This document shows positions 24,338-33,494 of a DNA stretch of 64,000 nt, in pieces. The position numbers and the translations under genes are program-made. Positions within the stretch are counted from its first letter, which is position 1. Each line of letters opens with the position of its first letter. The DNA comes from Flavihumibacter rivuli (lineage in GTDB: Bacteria > Bacteroidota > Bacteroidia > Chitinophagales > Chitinophagaceae): assembly GCF_018595685.2 (NCBI RefSeq), contig NZ_CP092334.1, forward strand, positions 400,001 through 464,000, given 5' to 3'. Below the pieces are notes generated by a model. It was not told the origin of the DNA. It did not search any database and saw nothing but the letters and a program-made list of their open reading frames with translations.

Positions 24338-25492
24338 ATGCAGAAACGCATTGCTATATTCGGATCGACCGGGTCCATAGGTACCCAGGCTTTGGAAGTG
24401 ATTGCTGCCAATCCCCAGCTTTTTTCAGCGGAGGTCCTGACGGCCCAGCAGAACGACGAACTGCTGATCAGCCAGGCCCTGCAGTTCAAGCCCAATATCG
24501 TAGTGATTGGCGATGAATCGAAGTATAAGAAGGTTAAGGATGCCCTTGCATCAACCGATACCAAGGTGTTTGCCGGCGAGAAGGCCCTTGAAGAAGTGGC
24601 TGCCCTTGATTGCTATGACCTGATGCTGGCCGCCATCGTAGGCTTTGCCGGCCTAAAGCCCACCCTACAAGCCGTAGAGCAGGGGAAGCCTGTTGCCCTG
24701 GCCAATAAGGAGACCCTGGTGGTGGCAGGGGATATCGTGATGAAGAAAGCCGTGGAGAAACGTGTCCCCATCATCCCCGTTGATAGCGAGCATTCTGCCA
24801 TTTTCCAATGCCTGGTAGGGGAGAACCTGAACCCAATCAACAAGATCATCCTGACAGCATCGGGTGGACCATTCCTGGGCAAAAAACCCAATTTTTTGGT
24901 GAATGTGAAGCGCGATCATGCTTTGCAGCATCCCAACTGGAGCATGGGTGCGAAGATCACCATTGATTCGGCCACCCTCATGAACAAGGGTTTGGAGATG
25001 ATCGAAGCCAAGTGGCTCTTCAACCTCAAGCCGGAGCAGGTGCAGGTGGTCATTCACCCGCAGAGCATCATCCATAGCATGGTACAGTTTGAGGATGGCA
25101 GCATCAAGGCGCAGATGGGATTGCCCGATATGAAGTTGCCGATCCAGTATGCCATGGCCTTCCCGCAGCGCATACCCAACCAGTTTCCCCGTTACGATTT
25201 CCGTAAGCCCAATACCCTCACATTCGAGGAACCCGATGTAAAGACCTTCCGTAACCTGGCTTTAGCCACAGATGCATTGTTCAAAGGTGGAAACCTCCCC
25301 TGCGTCCTGAATGCAGCGAATGAGATCGCCGTCTTTGCCTTCCTGCGCAACCGCGTTGGATTCCTGGACATGACCGAAGTGATCGAGCGGACCATGGGAA
25401 AGGTAAGGTTCATCGAACACCCAACCCTGGACGAGTATTTCGACAGCGATGCAGAGGCCAGGGAATATGCTGCTTCCCTGATCCATTTGTAG
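24338..25492 (+). CDS. dxr: 1-deoxy-D-xylulose 5-phosphate reductoisomerase
   Basis: A 384-residue enzyme of the MEP isoprenoid pathway that converts DXP to 2-C-methyl-D-erythritol 4-phosphate with NADPH. The NADPH motif GSTGSIGTQALEV is at residues 9-21. The metal and substrate region is PVDSEHSAIFQCL, followed by TASGGPF and the SMGAKITIDSATLMNKGLE stretch. The ATG at 24338 is chosen because it gives the conserved MQKRIAIFGSTG; an upstream in-frame ATG at 24296 would add 14 residues of no homology. It lies 59 bp after argH and may be read through from the operon. Confidence 0.95.
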   Translation: MQKRIAIFGSTGSIGTQALEVIAANPQLFSAEVLTAQQNDELLISQALQFKPNIVVIGDESKYKKVKDALASTDTKVFAGEKALEEVAALDCYDLMLAAIVGFAGLKPTLQAVEQGKPVALANKETLVVAGDIVMKKAVEKRVPIIPVDSEHSAIFQCLVGENLNPINKIILTASGGPFLGKKPNFLVNVKRDHALQHPNWSMGAKITIDSATLMNKGLEMIEAKWLFNLKPEQVQVVIHPQSIIHSMVQFEDGSIKAQMGLPDMKLPIQYAMAFPQRIPNQFPRYDFRKPNTLTFEEPDVKTFRNLALATDALFKGGNLPCVLNAANEIAVFAFLRNRVGFLDMTEVIERTMGKVRFIEHPTLDEYFDSDAEAREYAASLIHL

Positions 25493-25568
25493 GGGACCAG
25501 GCTGACAAGTTGAATCCAATCCCATTCCGGGCTTTCCAAGACTCCCAACTACGCAGTATCTTACAGCA

Positions 25569-26894
25569 ATGTGTGATACCTTTTATATCCCACCCCATCT
25601 TACCCGTGATGGGCAGGCCATATTTGCCAAGAACTCGGACCGGGAGCCTAATGAGGCGCAACACCTGGTTCGCTATCCCCGGCAGTTCAGGGATACCGAT
25701 GAGGTCAAAGCGACCTATATAACGGTTCCGCATAACCGAGAAATATTTGAAGTGATCCTTAGTAAACCCTTCCAGATGTGGGGGGCGGAAATGGGGATCA
25801 ATGAGAACCAGGTGGTGATCGGCAACGAAGCGGTATTCACGAGGATGCCCATTGCCAGGAAGAACGATGGCCTGACAGGTATGGATTTGATCAGGCTGGC
25901 ACTGGAAACCTCCAGATCGGCGGAAGCGGCACTCCGCCATATCTGCAGGTTGGTGGAAAGTTATGGCCAGGATGCCTGTGGGGGATATACCAACCGTAAT
26001 TTTTTTTACCACAATAGTTTCATCATAGCTGATCCCCGCGAAGCCTATGTATTGGAAACGGCGGGCCGATTCTGGGTATATCGCAAATTGAGGTCCTATT
26101 ATGCCATTTCCAACCGCCTCAGTATTACCCACGAGTGGGATGGTATCAGCGATGGCGCAATAGATTTTGCTGGCAAAAAAGGATGGTCTAAGGGAATGAA
26201 GGATTTCAGCTTTGCCGATGCATTTTCCGCCCCCTTAATGAGTCGGTTGTCCATGGCCGTTAAACGTCGCGAATGCAGCATGATGCACCTTGGAAGTTTG
26301 CAGGGTACGGCAGGCTTACAGGATGCTTTCAAGGTATTAAGGAGCCATGCGGTGGACCATGGTTTTGATCCCTCTGATGGCAGGATGGATAGCCTATGCC
26401 TGCATGCCACGGGTTTATTGACCCCTTCCCAAACCACGGGCTCCATGGTAACTGTATTAAGGAAAGATGCGCAACCCTCCATCTGGGCAACAGGAAGTTC
26501 CGCACCCTGCCTGAGTGTGTTCAAGCCATTTTACTTTGATGATGATGTGTTGGATGGGAAGAACTTCAGGTTGCCATCTGCAAGGGCCGATCAAAGCTAT
26601 TGGTGGCAATGGGAGCGATGGCACCGCAAGGCGCTTTGCCAGTATACCCATGCCCATGAACTGGCCCATAACCTGTTCTACCCACTCGAAGATCGTTGGG
26701 TTGAATTTCATGAAAGGTCAAAAGAGGGTGATACAGACCGGGCTATCCTGAGAAAGGCATCTGCTGCCTGTGTGAGCGAGTCACTGGACTTGTTGGGCAA
26801 TGCCCTTGACCAATTAAAGGAAAATGGAAAGTATAGAGGTTGGTTCTACCGATATCATTGGCGTAAATGGAACAGGGAGGCAGGGATAAAGTAG
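25569..26894 (+). CDS. C69-family peptidase / secernin-like N-terminal-nucleophile hydrolase
   Basis: A 441-residue protein starting MCDTF: after removal of the initiator Met, Cys2 would be the N-terminal nucleophile of a C69/secernin-type hydrolase. Other conserved parts are FAKNSDREPNE (about 18-28), EVILSKPFQMWGAEMGINE and VVIGNEAVF. The segment GRFWVYRKL and the C-terminal helices fit the secernin-like branch, not the dipeptidase A branch, and no signal peptide is present. The substrate is unknown; amide or peptide bonds are expected. Confidence 0.8.
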   Translation: MCDTFYIPPHLTRDGQAIFAKNSDREPNEAQHLVRYPRQFRDTDEVKATYITVPHNREIFEVILSKPFQMWGAEMGINENQVVIGNEAVFTRMPIARKNDGLTGMDLIRLALETSRSAEAALRHICRLVESYGQDACGGYTNRNFFYHNSFIIADPREAYVLETAGRFWVYRKLRSYYAISNRLSITHEWDGISDGAIDFAGKKGWSKGMKDFSFADAFSAPLMSRLSMAVKRRECSMMHLGSLQGTAGLQDAFKVLRSHAVDHGFDPSDGRMDSLCLHATGLLTPSQTTGSMVTVLRKDAQPSIWATGSSAPCLSVFKPFYFDDDVLDGKNFRLPSARADQSYWWQWERWHRKALCQYTHAHELAHNLFYPLEDRWVEFHERSKEGDTDRAILRKASAACVSESLDLLGNALDQLKENGKYRGWFYRYHWRKWNREAGIK

Positions 26895-26972
26895 GATTTT
26901 TATTTTCATCTACGGGTGGAGGATAAATTATCCAAAACCCATTAGCCATATTCCTGTGGGGTAGGAAAAAAT

Positions 26973-26994
26973 ACGGCACTGTGAGCAGTGCCGT
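26973..26994 (-). terminator. Terminator behind the small lipoprotein gene
   Basis: The stem ACGGCACTG/CAGTGCCGT (26973-26994) is followed on the minus strand by ATTTTTTCC. A second, weaker hairpin (GTTCC/GGAAC) lies between it and the stop codon. Confidence 0.65.
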
Positions 26995-27065
26995 CTCATG
27001 TTCTGGCGGGACACACATGCCAGCTCGCCAAAACTGTTCCCGAAGGAACGTTTTCCAAACAATGA

Positions 27066-27473
27066 TCAATTTCTTACAGTAACTGTATCTGCCTTCAACA
27101 AGGTCATATCGTTATAATAGCGAATCACGTATTTACCTTCCATGTACAAAGGCAATGAGAAGGCTGTATCCAGCTGGAATAGTCCTGTCCCGCAATTCAG
27201 GTTGCTGGTATCGGCAGGGTAGCTGCCATATGCCCTGATGTCATAGGTGTTCTGGACATTGCTGCGGACATCAAAACCTACAAATTCATAACATTTGTTC
27301 GATCCCTTTACACTTACCCTGGCATTGATCCTGCTGCCGGGAACGGTCTCGGCTGGTGTCTGGGCACCGGTGATCTGCAGGGGAACCAAAACCCTTCCTG
27401 TCTTATTCTCTACAGTTTTAAGGCATCCCGTCAGGCTGGTGAAAACAACCAATGCCGCCAATAACTTTTTCAT
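27066..27473 (-). CDS. Small lipoprotein of unknown function
   Basis: A 135-residue protein with a lipoprotein signal: a hydrophobic core LLAALVVFTSL then the lipobox TGC with Cys17. The mature part of about 118 residues is predicted to be beta-rich and contains two cysteines (in NKCYEF and LNCGTG). I recognise no family. It is convergent with the C69 gene and divergent from rseP. Confidence 0.7.
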   Translation of the reverse strand: MKKLLAALVVFTSLTGCLKTVENKTGRVLVPLQITGAQTPAETVPGSRINARVSVKGSNKCYEFVGFDVRSNVQNTYDIRAYGSYPADTSNLNCGTGLFQLDTAFSLPLYMEGKYVIRYYNDMTLLKADTVTVRN

Positions 27474-27678
27474 ACTGGATTTTAGGGAGCTTGACAGGCA
27501 GCGATAGGGTAGCGTTGCACCATGCAGGAGGAAAAAATATTCCTATAGGTCACCCCAAATGGCTATAGCCTTCAAATTCAATGGGAATGGCCTTTTCTTT
27601 CATAAAATTTTATGATGCGGATAGGCGTTTTTAGCAGATATTTGTCTTTATCCTAAATGTATCTGACGGAATCGTAAT

Positions 27679-29028
27679 ATGAGTTTATTAGCAATCAACT
27701 GGGCTGAAGCCGGCGTAAAGGCAGGTCAGTTCATCTTATCCTTTTCCATTATTGTCATCCTTCATGAATTGGGACATTTTCTCCCTGCCCGTTGGTTCAA
27801 GTGCCGGGTGGAGAAATTCTACCTCTTTTTCAACCCCTGGTTCTCCCTGTTCAAAAAGAAGATAGGCGAAACGGAATACGGCCTGGGCTGGGTGCCTTTT
27901 GGCGGTTATGTGAAGATCGCCGGCATGATCGATGAGAGTATGGACAAGGAGCAAATGAAACAACCGGCCCAGCCATACGAGTTCAGGAGCAAGCCAGCCT
28001 GGCAGCGACTGATCATTATGCTGGGGGGCGTGACCGTAAACCTAGTACTTGGCTTCCTGATCTATGCCGCTATGTTGTGGTACTGGGGCGAAAATTATGT
28101 TCCCACCAATAAGTTCAAGTATGGTATCGCTACCGACTCCCTTGCCCAGAGCATAGGATTGCGTGATGGGGATAAAGTGCTGAGTGTGGATGGGGAATAT
28201 ATTGACCGGTTCAACAAGATCCCCCTGAAAGTATTATTGAATGGTGCAAAGACCATGGAGGTGGATCGCGATGGCCAGAAGGTGAATATCAATATCCCGG
28301 AAGATTTTGCCGCCAAGCTGATCCATTTCAAGACGATCAATTTCATAGATATGCGTGTGCCTTTCCTTGCGGTAGATAGCCTGGCCGATACCAGTGCTGC
28401 TGTTAAGGCCGGTATCCGCAAAGGGGATAAGGTCCTTGCCGTAAATGAAAAATCAGCCCTCTATTTCCATGAGTTCAGGCGGGCTATCCAAGCCAATAAA
28501 GGCAAGCAGGTGAACCTTAGCGTAAAACGTGGCTCCGACACTTTACAAATGGCCCTGGCCGTTCCGGCAAGTGGTATCGTTGGCGTATACAATAGCGCTG
28601 TGAAGGATGAGTTTGAGGTTAAGGAGATCAGGTATGGTTTCCTGGAAGCTATTCCCGCAGGTTTCAAAAAAAGCGTGGAAACATTGGAGGGATACTGGTT
28701 ACAGCTGAAGCTGATCTTCAGTGGCAAGGTGAACACCAATGAGTCACTGGGTAGTGTGATCAGTATCGGTAAAATGTTTGCCCCGGTTTGGGACTGGCAA
28801 TTGTTCTGGAGCCTCACCGCCTTCTTCTCCCTTGTGTTGGCATTAATGAACGTGCTGCCCATTCCCGGACTGGATGGTGGCCATGCAGTGTTTACCATCA
28901 TCGAAATGGTTTCAGGCCGCAAGCCAAGCGAGAAGTTCATGGAATATGCCCAAATGGTGGGTATGGTATTGTTGTTGGGATTGATGGCTTATGCACTGGG
29001 TCTGGATATCTTCCGACTGTTTAAATAA
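27679..29028 (+). CDS. rseP: Site-2 intramembrane metalloprotease RseP
   Basis: A 449-residue inner-membrane protease that cleaves transmembrane substrates, such as anti-sigma factors and signal-peptide remnants. The zinc motif HELGH (His29, Glu30, His33) lies in the first membrane span. Two PDZ-like regions follow (about 150-290, with GLRDGDKVLSVDGE and GIRKGDKVLAVNE), and the third ligand region NVLPIPGLDGGH (about residues 391-402) is in a C-terminal span. Length is typical. It is a single gene here, not linked to dxr as in many other bacteria, although dxr is only 2 kb upstream. Confidence 0.93.
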   Translation: MSLLAINWAEAGVKAGQFILSFSIIVILHELGHFLPARWFKCRVEKFYLFFNPWFSLFKKKIGETEYGLGWVPFGGYVKIAGMIDESMDKEQMKQPAQPYEFRSKPAWQRLIIMLGGVTVNLVLGFLIYAAMLWYWGENYVPTNKFKYGIATDSLAQSIGLRDGDKVLSVDGEYIDRFNKIPLKVLLNGAKTMEVDRDGQKVNINIPEDFAAKLIHFKTINFIDMRVPFLAVDSLADTSAAVKAGIRKGDKVLAVNEKSALYFHEFRRAIQANKGKQVNLSVKRGSDTLQMALAVPASGIVGVYNSAVKDEFEVKEIRYGFLEAIPAGFKKSVETLEGYWLQLKLIFSGKVNTNESLGSVISIGKMFAPVWDWQLFWSLTAFFSLVLALMNVLPIPGLDGGHAVFTIIEMVSGRKPSEKFMEYAQMVGMVLLLGLMAYALGLDIFRLFK

Positions 29029-29071
29029 GCTTGACCTAAGGATATTTTTAAGCATTGTAGATAAATAGGAA

Positions 29072-29095
29072 AGCCTGGTTGTTGCCAGGCTTTTC
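29072..29095 (+). terminator. Terminator of rseP
   Basis: The stem AGCCTGG/CCAGGCT (29072-29078 with 29085-29091) with a 6-base loop is followed by TTTTCTATTT, between rseP and the convergent esterase gene. Confidence 0.75.
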
Positions 29096-29124
29096 TATTT
29101 GATAGGGTTATTGACCAAAGTTTG

Positions 29125-30779
29125 TCATGGCTTTCTTTCTGCCTTTACAGGCTTTCCATAATAGCGGTCGTGAAAGTCAAACCGCGCATCATTCCTGGCT
29201 TTGATCAGTTTTGATTCTGTGTCGATGATCATTACAGGAGGTTCAGTTGTAGTGGCTTCGGCAGCTTGCCATTCGGCCAGGTCTTTACTGTTGGGGTTGC
29301 CGGTAATAATGAAGTTGGCAAAGTACTGCTGCATCTGCTCCGATACTTTGTAGTCATCGGCTGTCCAGGCGTATTCCTTCACCAAATAAAGGTTACCCAT
29401 GCAATATTCGATCTCGCAGGCATGTGGTGCGCCGATCGGTTCTGGTTGCTTTATTTGCGGTTGTGCATTCCTGGTAGTTCCACCTGCCAGTCCGGGTACG
29501 AGGTTGGGGTCAACCAATGGGGGACGCAGTTTGGAATAAAGGTACCGGTAAACAGGTTGTTTGCTGTTCCTGCGGTGCAGGTCGAACCACTTCCAGGTGC
29601 TGTATACGATGAACCGGTCAGATGCAAGGTCGGTGGCAGACCATTCCACTTCTTTCTCATTGGCATGTTGGTATAGTTTCAGTACTTCCTCATGGTCCTG
29701 TGGGTACTCGGCTTTTACGCGGTTGATGAAGTTTTCTGGTGTATAGGGTTTGCCTTGCATAAAGGCCATGCCGGGGATCTCGGCAGAATTCCAGCCCAAT
29801 AATAAGGGGACCTGGCTTTGTTGTTGGGCGGCAAAAATCTCCGGAAGTGAGCGGGGTAGGAAATAACCATCAATCACTGGTGGGAAGCCAAAGCGCTTGG
29901 ACTCCCGGTAGAGATGGAAGATCTCCGCTGTGCTCATCTTCCTGAGTTCAGCGATGCTTTTCACGCCGGCCTTACTAAGGAACTCGCTGCCGATCTTTTC
30001 TGCCTCCTGCAAGCTGACCGGTGCTAGGGTGGGGTAGATGGATGCACCGCTCTCGCCAATGGCACCATGAATAAGGCCCTTGCTAAGAGGGGAAGCCATT
30101 TGGGCACTTACAGAGATCGAACCTGCTGATTCACCTGCAATGGTCACCTTATTGGGATCTCCACCAAAGGCTTTGATATTTTGTTTCACCCATTGCAGGC
30201 CGCCAGCTGGTCGAGTAGTCCATAGTTGCCGGATGCTTTGTAAGAAGCCTCTTTGCTTAAATCCGGATGGGCGAGGAAACCAAAGATGTTCAGCCTGTAA
30301 TTCACCGTCAGTACCACTATGCCTTTCCTGGCCATACTGGCGCCATCGTAGCGGGGTTCGGAACCGTCACCTGCCACAAATCCACCACCATAGAAATAGA
30401 CCAGAACGGGAAGTTTAGCTTCGGGACGGGTAGCAGGGCTCCATACATTCAGGTAAAGGCAGTCCTCGTTAAAACCTTCAGACCGGAAATTCATGTCCCC
30501 AAATACGGCAGCCTGAACAGGTCCGGGTCCGAATTTTTTCGCCTCACGTATTCCCTTCCAATTAGGCAGGGGCTGGGGGGCTTTCCACCTTAATTCCCCT
30601 AGCGGTGGAGCGGCATAGGGAATGCCCAGGTAGATGTTGAGGCTGCTTTTGATACCATGGACACCTTCCAGTGTTCCGCTTTTAACCGTTGCCTGTACCG
30701 GGAATCCTTTGGGCGGTTGGGCCAATGCCATGCCGCCATGCATCGTTAAGGCAGCCATAAAAGTGACAATTAGTTTCAT
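29125..30779 (-). pseudogene. Type B carboxylesterase, frameshifted
   Basis: Two adjoining frames form one carboxylesterase of about 550 residues. The 5' part (30779 to 30186) has a Sec signal peptide ending MALAQ, EDCLYLNVWSP, the oxyanion region YFYGGGF and VNYRLNIFGF. The 3' part (30189 to 29125) has the nucleophile elbow GESAGS and the catalytic His region GAPHACEIEY. The break is in the conserved GLLDQLAALQWVKQNI stretch, where the sequence reads LAACNG then stops; one base appears to be missing around 30197-30203. All catalytic motifs are otherwise intact, so this is a recent mutation or a sequence error. The enzyme would be periplasmic and act on esters. Confidence 0.85.
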
Positions 30780-30954
30780 GATAGACAGGTGCTGTTTATT
30801 GAGTCAACTAGACTCAATGAATGTAAGGAATATTTTCCAGCGGTTATTAATTGGCCTTTGGTCAATTTCCTGATCCGCAACCGTATAACCAGTTGTTCGA
30901 TGCAATTGTCAACATCCCCTTTTCCCGCTTTCAAAATTCCTCTACCTTTCGCCT

Positions 30955-32754
30955 ATGATCAATTTCTCTCCGCTATCGTTCCATAAGGAACGGGTTGTTG
31001 AACTGGAAAAAGACCTTAAGCACCTCAATAAGAAAAGAAGCCGGATCGCCTGGATAAGGTTGGTCCTGGCAGCCGGAACTGCGTATTTGTTCTACCGCCT
31101 TTGGCCAATTGATAAACTATATGCGGCACTATCACTTGCAGTGTTTTTAGCCATCTTCCTGCGGTTGGTGGTGATCAGCCTGCGGTTAAAGGACAGGGCC
31201 CTGCACTTGCAGCAGTTGTTGGCCATCCATAAGGATGAACAGGAATGGGTGCTGCACAGGTTCCAACATCGTTATGATGGAAGCGAATGGCAACCCGAAC
31301 ACCATGCCTATGCCCGCGACCTTGACCTGTTTGGCCGCCATTCTGTTTACCAGTTGATCAATCGCGCCCAATCGGAACAGGGCCGGCAGTTGTTGGCCAA
31401 ATGGTTGCTGGAGCCTGCTATGGAAGCTGAGGTTCTTTCCCGCCAGGAAGCCATAAGGTCCTTATCCCTGCACCCTGATGCCATTTATGAACTACAGGCT
31501 ATTGGTGCCAGTGAACAGATAAGGATCGACAGCCAATTGAAGTTGGAGGAGTGGCTGGCGGCAGCGTTCCGTTTCAGGGGAAAGGCTGTTTGGTCCACTC
31601 TGCGTTGGGGTTTTCCCATCCTTTCCTTATCTGCTTTAACTGCGCACCTGATAGGGTACCTGCCGGGACTGTATTTCTACCCGGCCCTGATCCTGTTCAT
31701 GGTAATTGCCTTTGTGATCACTAAAAAAGTGATGCCCCAGTACCAGGTCCTGGATAAGATGACCGTTCAATTGAAAACCTTACTCAGGAGTGCCCGGCAT
31801 GTAGAGTCGTTGCAATATGATGCGCCCTTGTTAATGCAATACCGGGAAGCATTTATGGGCGATGGTTCCGGTTGTTCTACCCAGATCAGGCAATTGCAAA
31901 GGATCCTGGACCGGTTTGATTACCGGCTCAATCCATTGGTCTTCCTGCCGCTCAATACTTTCCTGCTATGGGACCTGCAACAAGTGCTGGCTTTGGAACG
32001 GTGGAAGGAGGCCAACCAGGAGCGGGTAAGCCAATGGTATGCAGCCCTGGCAGGGATGGAAGCCTTGTATAGCTTAGGCTGCCTGGCCTTCAATAAGCAA
32101 CACTGGGCCTTCCCGAAGTTGAGTGAAGCGCCCGGGGTTTTTAGCGGAAGGGGCGTTGGCCATCCGCTGATCGCGCCTGAAAAGCGGGTAGCCAATGATT
32201 TCATGACCGAGGGCAAGCCCAGGGTATCGTTGATTACCGGTTCCAATATGGCGGGCAAGAGTACCTTCCTCAGGAGCATTGGCATCAACCAGGTGCTGGC
32301 CATGATGGGTGCGCCGGTATGCGCGGAAGAGCTAACAGTATCGCCTATGCGTATTATGAGTAGCATGCGGGTGACCGATAACCTGGAGGAGAATGCATCC
32401 ACATTTTATGCCGAGTTACACCAGTTGAAGGGGATCATTGATGCGGTGAATGAAGGGGAGCAGGTACTGGTGCTGCTGGATGAGATCCTCAGGGGCACCA
32501 ATTCCAATGACCGGCATACCGGTTCAAGGGCCCTGATCAGGCAGTTGGTGGAGCAAAAGGCGACAGCCTTACTGGCCACGCATGACCTCGAACTGGCAAA
32601 GTTATCCGGGCAATACCCGGAGGCCATCCGCAATTACCATTTCGATGTGCAGGTGGCAGGGGAGGAACTCTATTTTGATTACCGCCTCAAGCCAGGCGTT
32701 TGCACAAGCATGAATGCTTCCATTCTCATGAAGAAGATCGGGATTGACCTTTGA
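30955..32754 (+). CDS. Membrane-anchored MutS-family ATPase
   Basis: A 599-residue protein. Hydrophobic segments at about residues 28-74 (two spans) and 212-255 (two spans) alternate with helical parts resembling the MutS core/lever region. The C-terminal MutS ATPase domain has Walker A GSNMAGKST, the MutS-specific MRVTDNLEENASTFYAEL, Walker B LVLLDEILRGTNSNDR and the final ATHD motif. The mismatch-binding domain I (with its Phe-x-Glu) and the connector are absent. It is therefore not the repair MutS; related membrane MutS-like proteins occur in Bacteroidota with no settled role. The gene is divergent from the esterase. Confidence 0.85.
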   Translation: MINFSPLSFHKERVVELEKDLKHLNKKRSRIAWIRLVLAAGTAYLFYRLWPIDKLYAALSLAVFLAIFLRLVVISLRLKDRALHLQQLLAIHKDEQEWVLHRFQHRYDGSEWQPEHHAYARDLDLFGRHSVYQLINRAQSEQGRQLLAKWLLEPAMEAEVLSRQEAIRSLSLHPDAIYELQAIGASEQIRIDSQLKLEEWLAAAFRFRGKAVWSTLRWGFPILSLSALTAHLIGYLPGLYFYPALILFMVIAFVITKKVMPQYQVLDKMTVQLKTLLRSARHVESLQYDAPLLMQYREAFMGDGSGCSTQIRQLQRILDRFDYRLNPLVFLPLNTFLLWDLQQVLALERWKEANQERVSQWYAALAGMEALYSLGCLAFNKQHWAFPKLSEAPGVFSGRGVGHPLIAPEKRVANDFMTEGKPRVSLITGSNMAGKSTFLRSIGINQVLAMMGAPVCAEELTVSPMRIMSSMRVTDNLEENASTFYAELHQLKGIIDAVNEGEQVLVLLDEILRGTNSNDRHTGSRALIRQLVEQKATALLATHDLELAKLSGQYPEAIRNYHFDVQVAGEELYFDYRLKPGVCTSMNASILMKKIGIDL

Positions 32755-32830
32755 AATGCCTGGAAGTCAGTTGGGAAGTGGCTTTGTAAGGGGCGGATCG
32801 ATTTAACAATAAGAAGAAGGAAAGAATCAG

Positions 32831-32838
32831 TATATTTG
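32831..32838 (+). promoter_or_regulatory. -7 element for ssrA
   Basis: TATATTTG fits TAnnTTTG and lies 65 bp before the mature tmRNA 5' end. A -33 TTTG at the usual distance is not present, so this remains tentative. Confidence 0.45.
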
Positions 32839-32903
32839 CCATCTCATCGGAAAGGGGATGCATTCCAGCATAAAAGAATGGCGATCCCGCAAATCTTTCC
32901 CCT

Positions 32904-33276
32904 GGGGCTGTACTGGTTTCGACAGCGTAGGTCTTTGAAAGTGTAAGCATGTCGTGCGTTGGATAATTAGCACGTAAATCTGAATACCCGAACATCAAAT
33001 GGCAATACTCAGTATGCCATGGCTGCCTAATCAGTGATTAAGTAGTCATTAGGGCCGCGTTGAGCAGGATGACCTGTTTCCAAGCTCCGCCGCCGACTCA
33101 AAACAAAACACAGGTTGCTGTTCATGAAGGCTGTGACATGAACAAAAGACCATCCAGCTAAGGAAGTGATCGGTTTGTTGGTTCCCTGTTGCTTCCCGAC
33201 AAGTAATAATCAAATAAACATGTAGAAAGCTTTTGGAGAATATGTTTGGACGAGGGTTCGACTCCCTCCAGCTCCA
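32904..33276 (+). ncRNA. ssrA: Transfer-messenger RNA (tmRNA)
   Basis: A 373-nt one-piece tmRNA that rescues stalled ribosomes. The 5' end GGGGCTGTACTGGTTTCGACAGCG and 3' end GAGGGTTCGACTCCCTCCAGCTCCA form the alanine tRNA-like domain (GGGGCTG with CAGCTCC). The tag-coding part is read from 33001 as GNTQYAMAA with TAA at 33028-33030; the ending matches Bacteroidota tags such as the AMAA-ending ones. CCA is not encoded. Reading frames on the minus strand across this gene are not real. Confidence 0.95.
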
Positions 33277-33283
33277 CACTCGC

Positions 33284-33315
33284 CCTCCCAGGTTCCAACC
33301 TGGGAGGTTTTTTTA
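33284..33315 (+). terminator. Terminator of ssrA
   Basis: CCTCCCAGGTT pairs with AACCTGGGAGG around a 2-base loop and is followed by seven T, 8 bp after the tmRNA. Confidence 0.9.
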
Positions 33316-33346
33316 TTTTAATTCCCTTTGTGTAGGCGGGTTGAGC

Positions 33347-33384
33347 AAACAGTAAAGCCGGTCCCATGACCGGCTTTACTGTTT
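33347..33384. terminator. Perfect 17-bp inverted repeat, probable bidirectional terminator
   Basis: AAACAGTAAAGCCGGTC and GACCGGCTTTACTGTTT are exact inverted copies separated by four bases. It lies between ssrA and the end of the TonB-receptor gene. No T run follows on either strand, so termination is plausible but not certain. Confidence 0.5.
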
Positions 33385-33494
33385 GGGGCGATGATCAGTT
33401 TTCGTCCTTATTGATGTTTTAATAATTATGACTGCTGGGATGTCAGTGTATCATTATCCAACAAAAATATCCTTCGCCAAAGCAAATCCCAGCC

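Noticed and set aside
33049..33367. Minus-strand frames across ssrA
   Set aside because: The region is a complete tmRNA with terminator.
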